DNA of 64,000 bases from Comamonas testosteroni TK102 (GCF_000739375.1 NZ_CP006704.1:5642001-5706000); one strand, 5' to 3'; positions 36,595 to 45,559 are shown, numbered from the stretch's first letter. Notes: generated by a model from the letters alone, not told the origin. Numbers and translations: made by a program.

Positions 36595-37581
36595 ATGAAA
36601 AAACGCCTCTTCACCGCCTCTGTTCTTGCCGCCAGCATGCTCTGGCTGGCCGCAGTCCCCGGCACCGCCATGGCCCAGGACAAGTTCCCCAGCAAGAGCG
36701 TGCGCTGGATCGTGCCCTACGCCGCGGGCGGCGGCTCGGACTTCCTGGCCCGCACCATAGGCCAGGCATGGGGCGCCCAGGCCCATCAACCCATCGTCGT
36801 GGACAACCGCCCGGGCGGCAACACGGCCATCGGCGCCTCTGAGACCGCGCGCGCACCGGCCGACGGCTATACCGTGCTGTCTGCCGACAACGGCACGCTG
36901 ATCTTCAATCCCGTGCTCTACAAGAGCCTGAGCTACAACCCCGGCAAGGACCTCATGCCCGTCACGCTCATGGGTCGCTTTCCCATGATTCTGGTGGCCG
37001 GCCCCGCCGAGAAGGCCAAGACCGCCAAGGAGTTCATTGCTGCCGCCAAGGCCAGCACCGAGGGTGTGAACTACGGCTCCGCCGGTGCGGGCAGTCCCCA
37101 TCATCTGGCCATGGAACTGCTGAAGTCCGAGGCCGGCCTCAAGCTCGCCCATGCACCCTATCGCGGCGCGGCTCCGGCGCTGGCCGATGTGGCGGGCGGT
37201 CAGATTCCCGTGATGATGGTGGACCTGGCCGCCGGCGCCGGCTTCATCAAGGGCGGCAAGGTGCGCCCCCTGGCCGTGGCCAATGCCACGCGCCTGCCCC
37301 AGCTGCCCGATGTGCCCACCTTTGCCGAGCTGGGCCTGCCCGGCGTGCAGGCCGCGGCCCTGGTCGGCATGGTGGCCCCGGCCAAGACACCGGCCACGGT
37401 CGTCACCGCGCTGAACAAGCAGGTGGTCGCCGCCATCAACGAGCCTGCGGTCAAGCAAAAGCTCATCGACTTTGGCGTGGAGCCGGTGGGCAACACGCCC
37501 GAGCAGTTCCAGACACTGATCCACAGCGAAAGCGCACGCTGGCAAAAGCTCATCAAGGATCTGAACATCACGCTGGACTGA
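36595..37581 (+). CDS. Bug-family periplasmic solute receptor (TctC-like)
   Basis: A 328-residue orphan Bug receptor with a Sec signal (MKKRLFTASVLAASMLWLAAVPGTAMAQ). Motifs: WIVPYAAGGGSDFLARTIGQ, VVDNRPGGNTAIGASE, YGSAGAGSPHHLAMELL and HAPYRGAAPALADVAGGQIPVMM. The ATG at 36595 follows an AGGAG eleven bases upstream. No membrane subunits are encoded nearby. It is followed by the P450 fusion gene after 251 bases containing a dispersed repeat, so common substrate use is plausible but not shown. Confidence 0.94.
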   Translation: MKKRLFTASVLAASMLWLAAVPGTAMAQDKFPSKSVRWIVPYAAGGGSDFLARTIGQAWGAQAHQPIVVDNRPGGNTAIGASETARAPADGYTVLSADNGTLIFNPVLYKSLSYNPGKDLMPVTLMGRFPMILVAGPAEKAKTAKEFIAAAKASTEGVNYGSAGAGSPHHLAMELLKSEAGLKLAHAPYRGAAPALADVAGGQIPVMMVDLAAGAGFIKGGKVRPLAVANATRLPQLPDVPTFAELGLPGVQAAALVGMVAPAKTPATVVTALNKQVVAAINEPAVKQKLIDFGVEPVGNTPEQFQTLIHSESARWQKLIKDLNITLD

Positions 37582-37587
37582 GACTGC

Positions 37588-37705
37588 CCCCTGAGTCGCT
37601 TCGCGCCTTCCCCCAATGGGGGACGACAGCCTCGCTGGGGCAGCCCTCGCTGGGGCAGCCCCCGCTGCGAGGCGGCTCTTGCTCGCTGTCTCTCTTTTGC
37701 GAGCG
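37588..37705 (+). repeat. Dispersed intergenic repeat, copy A
   Basis: A ~115-base element starting CCCCCTGAGTCGCTTCGCGC, with an early inverted repeat (CCCCC...GGGGG), then GACGACAGCCTCGCTG and ending near CTTGCTCGCTGTC. Its closest relative is the reversed copy at 47826-47925, and a diverged reversed copy lies at 45560-45690. Here an internal 16-base unit (CTCGCTGGGGCAGCCC) is duplicated. No coding capacity is evident. Confidence 0.75.
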
Positions 37706-37832
37706 CGCCAGTTTTGCCGACCAGGAACTATTTTCGTAGCGCAAGCTTTGCAAACGCAGAGGCTGGCGGCAGGCCGTCTCTGCATGCCCTATAGATGGTT
37801 GCCCCATCTACCTGCCACCCCATGAGATAGCC

Positions 37833-40184
37833 ATGACCATTTCCACCCCCAGCCGTTGCCCCATCGATCACAGCCAGTTCGGCAAGCCCACCGGCCAGAG
37901 CGGCCCTACGGGCTGCCCCATCAGCCACGGGGCCGCCAGCTTCGACCCCTTTGCCGACGGCTACCAGCAGGACCCGCCCGAATATGTGCGCTGGGCACGC
38001 GAACAGGAGCCGGTGTTCTACAGCCCGCAGCTGGGCTACTGGGTGGTCACGCGCTTCGACGACATCAAGGCCATCTTCCGCGACAACCTGACCTTCAGCC
38101 CCTCGATCGCACTGGAGAAGATCACGCCGACAGGCGATGAGGCCAATGCCGTGCTCGCCAGCTATGGCTTTGCGCTGAACCGCACCCTGGTCAACGAGGA
38201 CGAGCCCGCCCACATGCCGCGCCGACGCGCGCTGATGCAGCCCTTCACGCCCGAGGAGCTCAAGCACCACGAGCCCATGGTGCGCCGGCTGGCCCGCGAA
38301 TATGTGGACCGTTTCATCGACGACGGCCGTGCCGATCTCGTCGATCAGATGCTGTGGGAAGTACCGCTGACGGTGGCCATGCATTTTCTGGGCGTGCCCG
38401 CAGACGATATGGACACGCTGCGCCAGTACAGCATTGCCCACACCGTCAACACCTGGGGACGACCCCGGGCCGAGGAGCAGCTTGCCGTGGCTCATGCCGT
38501 GGGCAACTTCTGGCAGCACGCGGGCCGGATTCTCGACAAGATGCGTGCCGATCCCGACGCCGAGGGCTGGATGCAATACGGCATCCGCAAGCAAAAGGAG
38601 CTGCCCGAAGTCGTCACCGATTCCTATCTGCACTCCATGATGATGGCCGGCCTGGTCGCCGCGCACGAGACCACGGCCAACGCCGCGGCCAATGCCGTCA
38701 AGCTGCTGCTGCAGCACCCCAAGGTCTGGCAGGAAATCTGCGCCGATCCCTCGCTGATCCCCAACGCCGTGGAGGAATGCCTGCGTCACAACGGCTCGGT
38801 GGCCGCCTGGCGGCGCCTGGCCACCAAGGATGTGGTGATCGGCGGCCAGGCCATTCCGGCCGGCAGCAAGCTGCTCATCGTTACCTCTTCGGCCAACCAC
38901 GACGAGCAGCATTTTGTCGATGCCGACCTGTTCGACATCCACCGCGACAATGCCAGCGATCACCTGACCTTCGGCTACGGCTCCCACCAGTGCATGGGCA
39001 AGAATCTGGCGCGCATGGAAATGCAGATCTTCCTTGAGGAATTCACGCGCCGCCTGCCTCACATGCAGCTGGCCGAGCAACGCTTCACCTATGTGCCCAA
39101 CACCTCGTTCCGCGGCCCCGAACATCTGTGGGTGCAATGGGACGTGAGCCGCAACCCCGAACGCGGCAATCCCGCCGTGCTGGCCGAGCAGCAGCCCGTG
39201 CGCATCGGCGAATCCTCGCAGGGCGGCGTCAGCCGCAGCATGCTGGTGCAAAGCACCGAGCTGATTGCGCAGGACGTGCTGCGCGTGCGCCTCAAGGCGC
39301 CCGACGGGCGCGACCTGCCGCGCTGGACCCCGGGCTCGCATATCGACCTGCACTGCGGCGACACGGGCATCTCGCGCCAGTACTCGCTATGCGGTGATCC
39401 GCAGCAGGCGGACACCTACGAGATCGCCGTGCTGCGCGAGGAGCACAGCCGCGGCGGTTCGGCCTGGATACATGGGGCGCTGCAGGCCGGCATGAAGGTG
39501 CAGATGCGCGGCCCGCGCAACCACTTCAAGCTCGACGAAAGCGCGCAGCAGCTGATTCTCGTCGCCGGCGGCATAGGCATCACGCCGGTTGCGGCCATGG
39601 CGGCGCGCGCCCAGGCCCTGGGCATTCCCTATGAAATTCACTACAGCTGCAGTCAGCGCGAGCGCATGGCGCTGCTTACTGCATTGCAGGCACGGCATGG
39701 CGAGCGTCTGCAGATCTATGTGGGCGCAGAAGGCCAGCGAGCCGATTACCAGGCGCTGCTGGCCCAGGTCAGGCCCGACGCACAGATCTATGCCTGCGGT
39801 CCGCAGCGCATGCTCGACGGCCTTGCCCAGGCCAGCCAGCACTGGCCCGAGGACAGCCTGCGCGTGGAGCATTTCTCCAGCACCCTGGGCGCGCTGGACC
39901 CGGACCAGGAGCACGGCTTTGAAGTCGAGTTGCGCGAATCCGGCATCACGCTGCAGGTGCGCAACGATGAAACCCTGCTCGATGCGCTGCGCAGCGCCAA
40001 TATCGATATCGAGTGCGACTGCCGCGAAGGCCTGTGCGGCTCCTGCGAGGTGCCGGTGCTCGAAGGCGATATCGATCATCGCGACATGGTGCTGACCCGT
40101 GCCGAGCGCACGGCCTGCACCAAGATGATGAGCTGCTGCTCGCGCGCCAGGACGCCGGAGTCCAGAATCGTTCTGGCGCTGTAG
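37833..40184 (+). CDS. Self-sufficient cytochrome P450 fused to FMN/2Fe-2S reductase (CYP116B type)
   Basis: A 783-residue class VII P450: monooxygenase and its electron chain in one chain. The P450 domain (about 30-440) has the I-helix AAHETTANA near His278-Thr281, the ExxR region around ECLRHNGSVAAWRR, and the heme loop FGYGSHQCMGK with Cys387 as ligand. The reductase part is phthalate-dioxygenase-reductase-like: FMN site ISRQYSLCGDP near 508, NAD(P)H site AGGIGITPVAAM near 580, and a C-terminal ferredoxin (CDCREGLCGSC near 730 plus a later Cys, C-x4-C-x2-C-xn-C). Such enzymes hydroxylate or dealkylate varied aromatics; the native substrate is unknown. It is downstream of a Bug gene and an IclR gene. 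Confidence 0.95.
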   Translation: MTISTPSRCPIDHSQFGKPTGQSGPTGCPISHGAASFDPFADGYQQDPPEYVRWAREQEPVFYSPQLGYWVVTRFDDIKAIFRDNLTFSPSIALEKITPTGDEANAVLASYGFALNRTLVNEDEPAHMPRRRALMQPFTPEELKHHEPMVRRLAREYVDRFIDDGRADLVDQMLWEVPLTVAMHFLGVPADDMDTLRQYSIAHTVNTWGRPRAEEQLAVAHAVGNFWQHAGRILDKMRADPDAEGWMQYGIRKQKELPEVVTDSYLHSMMMAGLVAAHETTANAAANAVKLLLQHPKVWQEICADPSLIPNAVEECLRHNGSVAAWRRLATKDVVIGGQAIPAGSKLLIVTSSANHDEQHFVDADLFDIHRDNASDHLTFGYGSHQCMGKNLARMEMQIFLEEFTRRLPHMQLAEQRFTYVPNTSFRGPEHLWVQWDVSRNPERGNPAVLAEQQPVRIGESSQGGVSRSMLVQSTELIAQDVLRVRLKAPDGRDLPRWTPGSHIDLHCGDTGISRQYSLCGDPQQADTYEIAVLREEHSRGGSAWIHGALQAGMKVQMRGPRNHFKLDESAQQLILVAGGIGITPVAAMAARAQALGIPYEIHYSCSQRERMALLTALQARHGERLQIYVGAEGQRADYQALLAQVRPDAQIYACGPQRMLDGLAQASQHWPEDSLRVEHFSSTLGALDPDQEHGFEVELRESGITLQVRNDETLLDALRSANIDIECDCREGLCGSCEVPVLEGDIDHRDMVLTRAERTACTKMMSCCSRARTPESRIVLAL

Positions 40185-40189
40185 CGTCC

Positions 40190-40227
40190 CGGGCGGGCAG
40201 CCCCAGGCGGGCAGCCCCAGGCGGGCA
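40190..40227. repeat. 14-base tandem repeat after the P450 gene
   Basis: The unit GGCGGGCAGCCCCA occurs twice in full (40190-40203, 40204-40217) and once in part (40218-40227). It lies six bases after the P450 stop codon and before the hypothetical membrane protein gene. GGGCAGCCC is partly self-complementary, so a transcript here could fold. Confidence 0.85.
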
Positions 40228-40286
40228 GCACCTGGCCGGCGGCCGCCGCCAGGCCATATAGGCTTGTGCCTAGAATCAATGCCCAT

Positions 40287-41594
40287 ATGGGCCTGTTGCA
40301 AATACTGCTGATTCTTGTGTGGGCACCGGCTGTGGCGCTCATCGCCTTCGTTCTCACCAGCTGGCTGGGCCATGGCGCTCAAGCCATCTGGAGCGCCATG
40401 ACTGGCGCTCGCGCTGACGAGCGCTCGACCTGGCCGCTGCTGCTGGGCGGCGTGGCGGCCATGGCGGCCATGGTGGGGGCGGTCATCACCTTTCCGAACC
40501 AGGCCGTCATGCAGCATGCGTTCGGCAAACTGCTGGGCTATGGCTCCACACGCGTGGAGATCACGCTGCGCCAGGACGACGCCGCCACACGCCAGGCCTT
40601 GCTGGAGACGCTGAGTTCCTTCATGGAAATGGGCGCGCGCGAGATCCGCTACCGGGTCTCCACCCGCCATGGCAGCTACACCGAAACCGACGAAGTGCCC
40701 AGCCACTACCGTTTCGAGAACGGGCGACTGGAGATCGCCACAGGCGGTATTGTCAGCAGCGACCGGCTGTCCGCGATGCAGCATGGCTTCAAGGCACTGG
40801 CGCAATTTCCCACAGCCAGCTCGATTGACGCCGGCGTGCCGGCAACCGTAAGCCTGGGCAAGGAGCGGATAGCCGTGGAGATGCTGCCGCGCACCGCCAT
40901 GCTGGTCCACCGCGACGCTGCCAAGGACTGGTCAAGCGTGCTGCGCCCCGCCGCGCCTGCCCGTTGCCATCTGGAGATCCAGGCGCTGTTCTCCACGGAT
41001 GCCTTCAGGCTGCTCATGTTCGCGGGCCGGGCCTCGGGGGAGGTCGAGATCCACACCGGCCCCGATACCGCCCTGCGCGACACGCAGTACCAACTGGTCG
41101 GCATGGGCCTGGTGCCGGGCCGGAACGGGCGCAGCGTCAAGGAACTGGAGACCGACGCCACCCGCATCTATGGCGTGCTGAGACTGCTGCCGCCGGGCCT
41201 GGATCCCGATGTCATGGACTGCGATACCGCCCTGGGACGCATGAGCGACCCGGCCCTGGTGGCCGCCGCCATGCTGTCCACATTTCCCGGCCTGGAGGGA
41301 CGCGTGAGCGGCATAGAGATCACGCCTTCAGCCTCCTTCTCGCCCTGGTACAATCGGGGCTGGACGGCCGTGCCGCCCGGCACACGCTCGCAAGGCGGAA
41401 CGCGAGCCGAAGCGGGCACGCGCGCCTGCACCCTGGAGCAGAACCGCCACACGCGCGCCCTGATATCCATGGTCGAGGAGCACTGCACGGAACGCGATCC
41501 GCAAAACGCCGGTGCGGCCTGCTCCCAGCTGCGCGAACGCCTGAACTGGGCCCAGGCCGAGCTGGCCCGATGCAGGAAACAGTTGGTGCGTTGA
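40287..41594 (+). CDS. Hypothetical membrane-anchored protein
   Basis: A 435-residue protein that I do not recognise. It has two N-terminal membrane helices, about 2-24 (LLQILLILVWAPAVALIAFVLTSWL) and 48-66 (WPLLLGGVAAMAAMVGAVITF), and a ~360-residue C-terminal part probably outside the cytoplasm. That part contains YGSTRVEITLRQDDAATRQALLETL, a cysteine-containing end (HCTERDPQNAGAACSQLRERL) and a coiled-coil-like tail. The ATG at 40287 begins just before the first helix; a GTG at 40266 is an alternative. It is convergent with ureD, with 28 bases between stops. Confidence 0.7.
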   Translation: MGLLQILLILVWAPAVALIAFVLTSWLGHGAQAIWSAMTGARADERSTWPLLLGGVAAMAAMVGAVITFPNQAVMQHAFGKLLGYGSTRVEITLRQDDAATRQALLETLSSFMEMGAREIRYRVSTRHGSYTETDEVPSHYRFENGRLEIATGGIVSSDRLSAMQHGFKALAQFPTASSIDAGVPATVSLGKERIAVEMLPRTAMLVHRDAAKDWSSVLRPAAPARCHLEIQALFSTDAFRLLMFAGRASGEVEIHTGPDTALRDTQYQLVGMGLVPGRNGRSVKELETDATRIYGVLRLLPPGLDPDVMDCDTALGRMSDPALVAAAMLSTFPGLEGRVSGIEITPSASFSPWYNRGWTAVPPGTRSQGGTRAEAGTRACTLEQNRHTRALISMVEEHCTERDPQNAGAACSQLRERLNWAQAELARCRKQLVR

Positions 41595-41622
41595 AACGGC
41601 GCCGAGGCCCGCGCAACAGCGA

Positions 41623-42453
41623 TCACATGGACCAGATTCTGGGAGTCCCCCCCTGCAGCCCCCAGAGTTCTTTTCTCCAGGAACTCCACACGGTTTTCCA
41701 CAGCATCATCACAGGCTCGACCACAGGTGATGCACTGCGCAGAATCAGCATGTTTTCATTGGGAGCCGTCACTCCGCTCAACACTGCCGGGGCGGCCTCT
41801 GCAAGCAGCTCCTGCGTGCCTTCCAGCAAGGCCTCGCGCTGATGGCGCGCAATCGGTGAGCCGCTGGCAAAGATCAGACTGCCCAGGCAGCGATGCCCGG
41901 CCAGCCCCAGATCGCCGTTAAGCAGCAGCTCATCCTGCGCGTTGACCACGCCGCGCTCCAGGAACCGGCCCGGCCATTCGATGTGCTGCTCGAACCTGCC
42001 GGACTCATAGGGCTGGGCGGCCAGCGGCAGGCCCAGTGCCGTGACATCCCAGGTCAGCAGCTGTGCGTCTTCGGCAAGCTCGAACTCCAGGTGGTTGACG
42101 GCATCACAGGCGTTGTACGCAATCGCCTCCAGCGGCAGCCACTCCAGCCGCGCACCGGGGTCCAGCCGCAGCCGGGTGCGCTGCATGGCCTGCTTGCCGT
42201 TGCTTTTGTAAAAGCGCGTGGCACCGGGCGTGGTGACCAGCGCATGCGCACCTTCTGCGACATGGACATCTATGTCCAGCACATCACCGCCCACCAGCCC
42301 GCCCGGCGGGTGTACCAGCACGTTGTGGCAGATGGCCGGCCCCTCGGGATACAGGCTTTTGAGGATGCGCAGCGGACCATCGTGCGTGAAATGCACCGAG
42401 GTCTTGCCGGCCTGCAGGGAATAGTTCAGCGCCAGTTGCGCATGCCAGGTCAT
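41623..42453 (-). CDS. ureD: Urease accessory protein UreD
   Basis: UreD (UreH) helps load nickel into urease, with UreF and UreG. The 276-residue protein has the family stretches WHAQLALNYSLQAGKTSVHFTHDGPLRILKSLYPEGPAICHNVLVHPPGGLVGGDVLDIDV at the N-terminus, TTPGATRFYKSNG near 77, WLPLEAIAYNACDAVNHLEFEL near 105 and the C-terminal LWKTVWSSWRKELWG...PRIW, so it is complete. Unusually it is not next to ureA: the structural genes start at 62881 on the other strand. It is on the same strand as urtABCDE, separated from urtE by two plus-strand genes. Confidence 0.95.
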   Translation of the reverse strand: MTWHAQLALNYSLQAGKTSVHFTHDGPLRILKSLYPEGPAICHNVLVHPPGGLVGGDVLDIDVHVAEGAHALVTTPGATRFYKSNGKQAMQRTRLRLDPGARLEWLPLEAIAYNACDAVNHLEFELAEDAQLLTWDVTALGLPLAAQPYESGRFEQHIEWPGRFLERGVVNAQDELLLNGDLGLAGHRCLGSLIFASGSPIARHQREALLEGTQELLAEAAPAVLSGVTAPNENMLILRSASPVVEPVMMLWKTVWSSWRKELWGLQGGTPRIWSM

Positions 42454-42619
42454 TGTCGTTCTTGCCTCTTCAAGCAGGCCTGCCGCTCAGGCCCAGGTAG
42501 CTCAGCTCTTTTGCTTACTAACTCATGAAAATTCATTCGTTGTTGCAAGGCTGGCGCGCTTCTACAGTCTTCAGCACGCCAGCCCGCAAAGCGCATGGCG
42601 ATTGATTTCAGGAGCATTC

Positions 42620-43687
42620 ATGTCGGCCAGTACCGTAACTCATTCCCGCCTGCATCGCACTCTGGCCCCATGGCTGACATCGATGGCGGTGCTGTGCTGC
42701 ACGCTGGCAACTGGCCCTGCTGCCGCGCAATCCGGCGGTGCAGCGGCACAGGCCTGGAAGCCCAGCAAGTCCACGGAATTCATTGTCCCCAGCGGGGCCG
42801 GCGCGGCGCTGGATCTGGCAGCCCGCAAGCTCACCGAGCTGCTGGCACGCGATGGCCATGCACCGCAGTTCGTGGTCAGCAACAAGTCCGGCGCGCATGC
42901 GATCGCCGCGCTGGAAAGCCTGCACCGCCACCCTGGCGACGCCCACACGCTGATGACGCTGAGCACCAGCTACGGCAACAGCCTGGCGCAGAACGCCCTG
43001 CCCGCACACCTGCAAAAAGGCACGCCGCTGGTGACCTTGCTGCGCGAATTCACCACGGTGGTCGTGCGTGCGGATTCGCCGCTGCGCAATGCCCAGGACC
43101 TGATCGCCCAGCTGCGCCAGGACCCCGAGAAATACTCCATCGGCATCGCCACCACGCTGGGCAATCACATCCATCTGGGCGTGGCCCAGCCCTTGCAGCA
43201 GGGCGGCGTGAATATCCAGAAGCTGCGCATCGTTCCCTACAAGTCCTCCGCCGAATCCATGGTGGCACTGGCCGGCGGCCATCTCGATGTGGTTTCGGCC
43301 ACCACGCCGAACCTGCTGCCCTACCTGCAGTCGGGCCGCGTGCGCGTGCTGGCGATTGCCGCCGACAAGCGGCTTGAAGGCGTGTTCGCCCAGTCGCCCA
43401 CCTGGAAGGAGCAGGGCATCGACTATGTCAGCGATTCGTTTCAGGGCGTGATGACGGCGCCCGGTGCCAGCACCGCGCAACAAGCGTATTGGGTGAATGC
43501 GCTGCGCAAGGTTTCCGAAACCCGGGAGTGGAAGGAATTTGTGACGCTGAACCAGTGGGAGCCCGTGTTTCTCGGCCCGCAGGAAACCGCCCGCGCCCTG
43601 AGTGCACAGGTCGAACGCAGCCATGCTCTGCTGAACGCACTCGGCCTGCTGTCGCCCAGCGCCTCCCGTATCGCCCAGGCCCGCTGA
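42620..43687 (+). CDS. Bug-like periplasmic solute receptor
   Basis: A 355-residue receptor of the Bug/TctC fold, more divergent than the other two here. A long signal region (LHRTLAPWLTSMAVLCCTLATGPAAAQ) precedes TEFIVPSGAGAALDLAARKL near 48, NKSGAHAIAALESLHRHPGDAHTLMTLSTSYGNSL near 80, YSIGIATTLGNHIHLGVAQPL near 170 and IVPYKSSAESMVALAGGHLDVVSA near 200, which parallel Bug motifs. The start at 42620 has AGGAGC eight bases upstream. It is followed after 27 bases by a TauD-type dioxygenase; the pair looks like a transcription unit placed between urtE and ureD on the opposite strand. Confidence 0.87.
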   Translation: MSASTVTHSRLHRTLAPWLTSMAVLCCTLATGPAAAQSGGAAAQAWKPSKSTEFIVPSGAGAALDLAARKLTELLARDGHAPQFVVSNKSGAHAIAALESLHRHPGDAHTLMTLSTSYGNSLAQNALPAHLQKGTPLVTLLREFTTVVVRADSPLRNAQDLIAQLRQDPEKYSIGIATTLGNHIHLGVAQPLQQGGVNIQKLRIVPYKSSAESMVALAGGHLDVVSATTPNLLPYLQSGRVRVLAIAADKRLEGVFAQSPTWKEQGIDYVSDSFQGVMTAPGASTAQQAYWVNALRKVSETREWKEFVTLNQWEPVFLGPQETARALSAQVERSHALLNALGLLSPSASRIAQAR

Positions 43688-43714
43688 AGCACCGCTCTCA
43701 TCAGGAAAAATCCC

Positions 43715-44704
43715 ATGAACATGCCCCTTCCCCACGCTCCGCTGCAGCATCTGGACGAACGCCTGAGCTCCGCAAGCAACATCACTCCGCATATCCGCAT
43801 CACGCCGCAGTCGGCGCATATCGGCGCGCTGATCAGCGGCGTCAATCTGAAGCAGGCCTTGAGTGCCGCCGAAGTGCACACCATCCGCTCGGCATTGCTG
43901 CGCTGGAAGGTGATCTTCTTTCGTGATCAGCACCTCAGCCATGAGCAGCAGATTGCCTTTTCGCGCCAGTTTGGCGAGCTGACGCCCGGCCACCCCGTCT
44001 TCGGTCATGTCGAAGGCTTTCCCGAGCTGTATTCGATTGCCAAGCACCGCAAGGCCAACCGCCACAGCGGCCAGGCCGAACAGCGCCCCTGGACCGGCTG
44101 GCATGCCGATGTGACGGCAGCCCACAACCCGCCTGCCGCATCGATTCTGCGCGGCGTGACAATTCCGCCCTATGGCGGCGACACGCAATGGACCAATCTG
44201 GCCGCTGCCTACGAAGCGCTCTCCAAACCGCTGCAGGCCTTTTTGCAGGGCCTGCGTGGTGAGCACCGCTTCAGCGCCCCGCAGGGAGCCACGGCATCGC
44301 AGGAATATCTGGATCTGGTGCGCGACAACACCCTGATCAGCGAACACCCGCTGGTCACGATTCATCCCGAGACCGGCGAGAAGGTACTCTACATCAGCCC
44401 CGGCTTTCTCAAGTCCATCGTGGAACTCTCCACCCGCGAATCGCGCGTGCTGCTGGAGCTGCTCTGGGAGCACGCCGTCAGCAGCGAGTTCACCGTGCGC
44501 TTCAAGTGGGAACCCGGTTCGCTGGCCTTCTGGGACAACCGCTCCACTGCCCATGTGGCACCGCAGGATATTTTTGCGCTGGAGTTCGATCGCCAGCTCT
44601 ACCGCACCACGCTGGTGGGCGAAGTCCCCCGGGGCGCGGACGGCCGTGCCAGCACTGCCATACAGGGCAATCCGGTGCTGGCCGCGCACGGCGCGGCGTA
44701 TTGA
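43715..44704 (+). CDS. TauD/TfdA-family Fe(II)/2-oxoglutarate dioxygenase
   Basis: A 329-residue non-heme iron dioxygenase. The iron facial triad is visible as His and Asp in WTGWHADVTAAHNPPAASILRG near residue 128 and the distal His in NRSTAHVAPQD near 285; the 2-oxoglutarate Arg is expected in DRQLYRTTLVG near 302. N-terminal LRWKVIFFRDQHLSHEQQIAFSRQFGELTPGHPV is typical of the family. Members oxidise taurine, alkyl sulfates, phenoxyacetates and similar compounds. Here the substrate may be the ligand of the adjacent Bug receptor. It ends just before a clear terminator. Confidence 0.93.
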   Translation: MNMPLPHAPLQHLDERLSSASNITPHIRITPQSAHIGALISGVNLKQALSAAEVHTIRSALLRWKVIFFRDQHLSHEQQIAFSRQFGELTPGHPVFGHVEGFPELYSIAKHRKANRHSGQAEQRPWTGWHADVTAAHNPPAASILRGVTIPPYGGDTQWTNLAAAYEALSKPLQAFLQGLRGEHRFSAPQGATASQEYLDLVRDNTLISEHPLVTIHPETGEKVLYISPGFLKSIVELSTRESRVLLELLWEHAVSSEFTVRFKWEPGSLAFWDNRSTAHVAPQDIFALEFDRQLYRTTLVGEVPRGADGRASTAIQGNPVLAAHGAAY

Positions 44705-44742
44705 CGAAATGAGTTGTCCTCCGGGCATGGCCTGAGGCTTTG

Positions 44743-44767
44743 AGGTGCCGCTTGCGGCACCTTTTTT
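44743..44767 (+). terminator. Rho-independent terminator of the Bug-tauD unit
   Basis: AGGTGCCG, loop CTTG, CGGCACCT, followed by a run of T, 38 bases after the tauD stop. There is no T-run in the other direction, so it serves mainly the plus-strand unit. Confidence 0.9.
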
Positions 44768-44781
44768 TCTTCGCCCGCTGT

Positions 44782-45474
44782 TCAAATAGCCACCAGCGAG
44801 CGCACGTTCTTCTCCTGCATCTCGCTGCCCGGGCCCGATGCGATCACCTCGCCGCGCTCCATCACCACATAGTGGTCGGCCAGCTCCTCGGCGAAGTCGT
44901 AGTACTGCTCGCACAGCAGGATGGCCATGTCTCCGCGATTGGCCAGCATGCGGATCACGCGGCCGATGTCCTTGATGATGCTGGGCTGTATGCCCTCGGT
45001 GGGCTCATCCAGGATCAGGATCTTGGGCTGCGGCGCCAGCGCGCGCGCAATGGCCAACTGCTGCTGCTGCCCGCCCGAGAGATCGCCGCCACGGCGGTGC
45101 AGCATCTGCCCCAGCACGGGGAACAGCTCGTACAGCTCGCCCGGAATCCGGGTGCCTGCCGAACAATAGGACAGACCCATACGCAGATTGTCTTCCACCG
45201 ACAGGCGCGAGAAGATTTCGCGCCCCTGAGGCACATAGCCGATGCCGCTGCGCGCGCGCTCATAGGGCGTCCTGCGCGCGATATCGCGGCCCTGCCATTC
45301 AATGCCGCCGCTTCTGATGGGAACCAGCCCCATCAGACTTTTGAGCAAGGTGGTCTTGCCCACGCCGTTGCGGCCCAGCAGCACCGTGACCTTGCCGATC
45401 TCGGCCGTGAAATTCACGTCCCGCAGGATGTGCGAGCCGCCGTAGTACTGATGCAGGTTCTGAACTTTAAGCAT
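44782..45474 (-). CDS. urtE: Urea ABC transporter ATP-binding protein UrtE
   Basis: A 230-residue LivF-type ATPase. Walker A is LLGRNGVGKTTLLKSL, the signature LSGGQQQQLAIARAL, Walker B ILILDEPTEGIQPSII. The DEPTEGIQPSI string is typical of UrtE. The ATG at 45474 has GAGG six bases upstream. It is separated from urtD by ~210 bases holding a dispersed repeat, so it may have lower or separate expression. Confidence 0.96.
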   Translation of the reverse strand: MLKVQNLHQYYGGSHILRDVNFTAEIGKVTVLLGRNGVGKTTLLKSLMGLVPIRSGGIEWQGRDIARRTPYERARSGIGYVPQGREIFSRLSVEDNLRMGLSYCSAGTRIPGELYELFPVLGQMLHRRGGDLSGGQQQQLAIARALAPQPKILILDEPTEGIQPSIIKDIGRVIRMLANRGDMAILLCEQYYDFAEELADHYVVMERGEVIASGPGSEMQEKNVRSLVAI

Positions 45475-45501
45475 TTTCAACCTCTAACGCTTACACAGAA
45501 A

Positions 45502-45515
45502 GCGCAAGCAGCTAT
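45502..45515 (+). repeat. Short dispersed repeat GCGCAAGCAGCTAT
   Basis: An exact copy of a 14-base string also found at 49581-49594 (between urtA and urtB) and 5533-5546 (inside pgpA), with a one-mismatch copy at 63233-63246. All four are on the plus strand. AAA or TAAA often precedes it. The copies resemble a small family scattered in intergenic DNA; no function is known to me. Confidence 0.7.
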
Positions 45516-45559
45516 CTAATTTGACTATCTGCGAAGCGCATGACGTTTGAAACTGGCGC

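Noticed and set aside
42454..42619. Sigma-54 promoter for the Bug-tauD unit
   Set aside because: No GG-N10-GC pair with a recognisable -24 or -12 element is present.
42608..44914. A 768-codon minus-strand open frame opposite the Bug and tauD genes
   Set aside because: The plus-strand genes have signal peptide, iron ligands and ribosome sites; the antisense frame has none.
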